Origin: DASQUK01 sp050744525 | Lineage (GTDB): Bacteria > Actinomycetota > Acidimicrobiia > Acidimicrobiales > VFJN01 | NCBI GenBank assembly: GCA_050744525.1 | Contig: JBOGHG010000219.1 | Location: 1-6,779 of the forward strand | DNA length: 6,779 bases | Reading direction: 5' to 3' | In this document: positions 4,771-6,779 of the stretch, one piece after another | Layout of the letters: every line of letters starts with the position of its first letter | Position numbering within the stretch: position 1 is the first letter of the stretch | Notes under the pieces: generated by a model | Told to the model about the DNA's origin: nothing | The model's database searches: none | What the model saw: only the letters and a program-made list of their open reading frames with translations | Program-made: the position numbers and the translations under genes

Positions 4771-5877
4771 ATGGGAATGGACCGGGCCGGCCTCACGTTC
4801 GCATCGCTCATGACCTTGGGGCCGGACCTGGCGGTCTCGACGGCGCGGACGGCCGCCGAGCTCGGTTACCGGAGCTTCTGGACCGCCGAGACCACCGGGC
4901 CCGAGGCGTTCTCCCTGCTCGGCGCCGTCGGCACCGCCGCTCCCGGCCTCGATCTCGGGACCGGCGTCCTGGCCCTACAGCTGCGCACGCCCATGGTGGT
5001 GGCGATGGCAGGGGCCACGCTGCAGGCCCTGGCGCCCGAGCGGGACGTCCTGCTCGGCGTCGGCATCTCGTCGCCGGTGGTGACGGAGCGCTGGCACGGC
5101 GTCCCCTACGGCGACCGGCCCCTGGAACAGGTCCGCGAGTACGTGACCCTGCTCCGCGCCTGCCTGTCCGGCGAGAAGGTCGACTTCGCCGGCGACTTCT
5201 ACCAGGTCAAGGGCTTCCGGCTCGGCGTCCGGCCGCGCGGGCCCGGCCCGAGCGGCCGTGGGAGCGGGAAGCGTGTCCCCAAGATCGTGGTCGGCGCGCT
5301 GAACCCCGCCATGTTGCGCCTCGCGGGCGAGCTGGCCGACGGGGTCCTGCTCAACTACCTGCCGGCGTCACACGTCCCCTGGTCGGTCGAGCAGGTGCGC
5401 AACGGCGGCGCGGCCCGAGCGGCCGCGGGAGCGGGAGAAACGTCCCGAGCGGCCGCGGGAGCGGGAGCAACGGCCCGAGCGGCCGCGGGCGTGGAGGGCA
5501 CGTGCGCCATCTACGCCTACGTGCACGCAGGCGTGTGCGCGCGCGACGACGGCATCGACTTGGCCCGCCGGGACCTGTGCTCGTACGCGGTGGTGGACAG
5601 CTACGCCCGCAACTTCGAGCGCGCCGGGTTCGTCGAGGAGGTGGCGGAGATCCGGGAACGCTTCGCCGCCGGCGACCGGGAGGGTGCCCTGGGAGCGGTG
5701 AGCGATCGCATGGTCGACGCCATCGACGCCATGGGCGACGCCGACGCCGTGCACGCCACGATGCAGTCCTACGTCGATGCCGGCGTCGAGGTGCCGGTCC
5801 TCATGCCCCTACCCTGGGGCCGCGACCGCCGAGCCTCCGCCGATGCCACCATTCGAGCGGCCATCGGGAAGGGTTGA
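4771..5877 (+). CDS. LLM-class F420-dependent oxidoreductase with repeat insertions
   Basis: This 368-residue protein is a luciferase-like monooxygenase-family TIM-barrel oxidoreductase. Members in actinobacteria usually use coenzyme F420 for hydride transfer. The pattern is typical: GLTFASLMTLGPDL (start), AAELGYRSFWTAET (about 29-42), LDLGTGVLALQLRTPMVVAMAGATLQALAPER (about 70-101), LLGVGISSPVVTERWHG (about 104-120), then KIVVGALNPAMLRLAGELADGVLLN in the C-terminal half. The substrate is unknown. It carries two low-complexity segments. PGPSGRGSGKR (158-168) lies just before the KIVVG strand. Three decapeptides of the form (A/S)RAAAGAGxT (215-244) lie just before CAIYAYVHAGVC. Both come from copies of one DNA repeat and sit where the family normally has short loops, so the barrel is probably intact. 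ATG 4771 is used; ATG 4777 is two codons inside. The SDR gene follows after 3 bp, indicating an operon. Confidence 0.9.
   Translation: MGMDRAGLTFASLMTLGPDLAVSTARTAAELGYRSFWTAETTGPEAFSLLGAVGTAAPGLDLGTGVLALQLRTPMVVAMAGATLQALAPERDVLLGVGISSPVVTERWHGVPYGDRPLEQVREYVTLLRACLSGEKVDFAGDFYQVKGFRLGVRPRGPGPSGRGSGKRVPKIVVGALNPAMLRLAGELADGVLLNYLPASHVPWSVEQVRNGGAARAAAGAGETSRAAAGAGATARAAAGVEGTCAIYAYVHAGVCARDDGIDLARRDLCSYAVVDSYARNFERAGFVEEVAEIRERFAAGDREGALGAVSDRMVDAIDAMGDADAVHATMQSYVDAGVEVPVLMPLPWGRDRRASADATIRAAIGKG
5244..5273 (+). repeat. Solitary copy of the GC-rich intragenic repeat (frame A)
   Basis: The first 26 bases (5244-5269) match 5411-5436 of the tandem array with a single T/C difference; the remainder diverges. 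Here the repeat is read as PGPSGRGSGK. Its distance to the array unit is 167 bp, which is not a multiple of 3, so the same DNA encodes a different peptide from the one in the array. Confidence 0.85.
5411..5500 (+). repeat. Three tandem 30-bp repeats in the LLM gene (frame B)
   Basis: Units at 5411-5440, 5441-5470 and 5471-5500 share the core CCCGAGCGGCCGCGGG. The first two are nearly identical over their whole length and the third decays after its first 19 bases. Each unit contains the 8-bp palindrome GCGGCCGC. Unit 2 can also form a short hairpin, TCCCG (5443-5447) with CGGGA (5456-5460). The 30-bp period keeps the frame and yields three decapeptides. Confidence 0.95.
5866..5873 (+). promoter_or_regulatory. 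Ribosome-binding site of the SDR gene
   Basis: GGGAAGGG lies 7 nt before the ATG at 5881, inside the last codons of the LLM gene. It is the clearest Shine-Dalgarno-like sequence before any complete gene in the window. It fits an internal operon gene, in contrast to the leaderless-looking operon-first genes. Confidence 0.6.
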
Positions 5878-5880
5878 CAC

Positions 5881-6741
5881 ATGGAGCTGCGCGACCGCAT
5901 CTGTGTCGTGACCGGCGGTGCCAGCGGGATCGGTCAGGCCCTGTGCCAGCGCTTCGCCGCCGAGGGCGCCAGGACGGTGGTGGTCGTCGACAAGGACGCC
6001 GACCGTGCGCTGGCCACCGCAGAGGCGCTGGGAAGCCGGGGAACGGCCCTAACGGCCGACGTCACCGTCGAGGCCGACATCGAGGCGGTCGTGGAACGCG
6101 CCGAGGCCGAGATCGGCCCCGTCGACCTGTTCGCCTCCAACGCGGGCATCCTCGGCTTCGGCGGCATCGAGGCGCCCGACACCGTGTGGGAGTCGGTCTG
6201 GTCGGTGAACGTCCTCGCCCACCTGTACGCCGCCCGAGCGATGGTCCCCCTCATGCTCGAACGGGGCGGCGGCTACCTGGTGTCGACGGCATCCGCGGCC
6301 GGGTTGCTGAGCCAACCGGGTGACGCCCCCTACTCCGTCACCAAGCATGCGGCGGTGGCGTTCGCCGAGTGGCTGGCCATCAGCTACGGCGACCTCGGCA
6401 TCAAGGTGTCGTGCGTGTGCCCGATGGCGGTCGACACCGCCATGCTGCGGGGCGGCACAGGCTCCGCGGTCGAGGGCACCGAGGGACCGGACGTGCCCCG
6501 TGGCGAAGCCCAGGCCGCAGCCGTGGCGGGCATCCTCTCGCCGGAGCGGGTGGCCGACAGCGTGGTCGCCGGCATCCGTGACGAGCGCTTCCTGATCCTC
6601 CCCCATCCCGACGTGGCGACCTTCGAGCGGCGCCGGGCGGCTGACCGGGACCGCTGGCTGGCCGGCATGCGCCGGCTGAGCGCGGACCTGTTGTCAGGGG
6701 CCCGCCGGATCGGTACCGAAGCTCCGCCGCCTGGGGACTGA
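5881..6741 (+). CDS. Classical SDR-family NAD(P)-dependent oxidoreductase
   Basis: This 286-residue enzyme is a classical short-chain dehydrogenase/reductase. It has the Rossmann nucleotide motif TGGASGIG (11-18). Asp37 at the end of the second strand (VVVVDKD) favours NAD over NADP. ADV at 59-61, NAG at 87-89 and Asn110 follow. The catalytic triad is Ser138, Tyr151 and Lys155 (STASAAG and YSVTK). CVCPMAVDTAM after the sixth strand is the usual PG-like loop, with Met in place of Gly. It is some 30 residues longer than a minimal SDR; the extra C-terminal part (ILPHPDVATFERRRAADRDRWLAGMRRL) is charged and helical. It reversibly oxidises an alcohol to a carbonyl; the substrate is unknown. It starts 3 bp after the LLM stop with a good ribosome-binding site, so it is co-transcribed and probably co-functional with the LLM enzyme. 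Confidence 0.94.
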   Translation: MELRDRICVVTGGASGIGQALCQRFAAEGARTVVVVDKDADRALATAEALGSRGTALTADVTVEADIEAVVERAEAEIGPVDLFASNAGILGFGGIEAPDTVWESVWSVNVLAHLYAARAMVPLMLERGGGYLVSTASAAGLLSQPGDAPYSVTKHAAVAFAEWLAISYGDLGIKVSCVCPMAVDTAMLRGGTGSAVEGTEGPDVPRGEAQAAAVAGILSPERVADSVVAGIRDERFLILPHPDVATFERRRAADRDRWLAGMRRLSADLLSGARRIGTEAPPPGD

Positions 6742-6747
6742 TACCGT
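6742..6747 (+). promoter_or_regulatory. -10-like hexamer (TACCGT) for a downstream gene
   Basis: TACCGT begins directly after the SDR stop codon and is followed at once by the inverted repeat at 6748-6775. No start codon lies 7-9 nt downstream. If it is a promoter, the transcript therefore starts inside the inverted repeat and has a short leader ending in the AGGGGGA ribosome-binding site. Confidence 0.4.
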
Positions 6748-6775
6748 CCCCTGCTGACGCATCGGTCAGTAGGGG
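6748..6775. promoter_or_regulatory. Inverted repeat, candidate operator (or terminator) downstream of the SDR gene
   Basis: CCCCTGCTGAC (6748-6758) and GTCAGTAGGGG (6765-6775) are inverted copies with one mismatch, around the 6-nt centre GCATCG. The inner TGACGCATCGGTCA resembles the near-palindromic sites bound by TetR-family regulators. Its place between a -10-like hexamer and a ribosome-binding site suits a repressor operator. It could instead be the terminator of the LLM-SDR operon, but it has no T tract and its right arm overlaps the putative ribosome-binding site. Confidence 0.5.
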
Positions 6776-6777
6776 GA
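6771..6777 (+). promoter_or_regulatory. Putative ribosome-binding site of a gene beyond the right edge
   Basis: AGGGGGA is a strong Shine-Dalgarno-like sequence 2 nt from the end of the window. Its start codon would lie just outside. It overlaps the right arm of the inverted repeat, so folding of the leader could also hide it. Confidence 0.4.
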
Positions 6778-6779
6778 GA

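Noticed and set aside
5411..5500. Reading the three 30-bp units as a small CRISPR array
   Set aside because: The units abut directly with no unique spacers, and they lie in frame inside a conserved enzyme gene.
5853..5873. A possible fifth copy of the GC-rich repeat near the end of the LLM gene (CGAGCGGCC followed by ATCGGGAAGGG)
   Set aside because: Only 9-10 contiguous bases match before it diverges, which is easily chance in this sequence. It also encodes a plausible native C-terminus.
3729..6323. A very long open frame (864 codons) on the plus strand spanning the YceH-like and LLM genes
   Set aside because: It runs antisense to the YceH gene and out of frame with the LLM and SDR genes, all of which have clear family motifs. 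Its peptide is arginine- and glycine-rich low complexity, typical of a shadow frame in GC-rich DNA.

Overview
This is a very GC-rich window with dense coding and codons that almost always end in G or C. Together with an F420-type luciferase-like oxidoreductase and several genes that look leaderless, it points to a high-GC actinobacterium. I lean towards the Acidimicrobiia or a related uncultured lineage, but that placement is inference. I see no rRNA, tRNA, CRISPR array, insertion sequence or phage gene.

Layout from left to right: (1) a SnoaL/NTF2-like small protein on the minus strand (22-417); (2) divergently, an alpha/beta hydrolase (492-1343); (3) a run of three plus-strand genes: a stand-alone RecB/Cas4-like PD-(D/E)XK nuclease with an Fe-S cysteine pattern (1409-2251), a PAP2 phosphatase (2270-2827), and a DsbA-fold protein whose start codon overlaps the PAP2 stop (2824-3456); (4) a convergent gap of about 70 bp with a 17-bp tandem duplication and a strong hairpin; (5) two minus-strand genes, a 67-residue protein of unknown function (3526-3729) and a YceH/DUF480-family winged-helix protein with an unusual proline-rich and coiled-coil tail (3831-4709); (6) divergently from the latter, a likely two-gene operon of an LLM-class F420-dependent oxidoreductase (4771-5877) and a classical SDR dehydrogenase (5881-6741); (7) at the right edge, a promoter-like hexamer, a near-perfect inverted repeat and a ribosome-binding site for a gene that starts beyond the window.

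Most genes are ordinary housekeeping or accessory metabolism and do not form one obvious system. The LLM oxidoreductase and SDR probably act together on an unknown substrate, as two flavin- or nicotinamide-linked redox steps. The nuclease, PAP2 and DsbA-like genes are packed together but have no clear shared pathway.

The most unusual signal is inside the LLM oxidoreductase gene. A GC-rich repeat with a NotI-type palindromic core occurs as three tandem 30-bp units, and as a fourth copy 167 bp upstream that is read in a different frame. Both sites fall in predicted surface loops, so this looks like a repeat element that inserts into coding sequence and is tolerated in more than one reading frame. 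A second recurring pattern is a TANNNT hexamer lying 7-9 nt before the ATG of five separate genes, as expected for leaderless transcripts.
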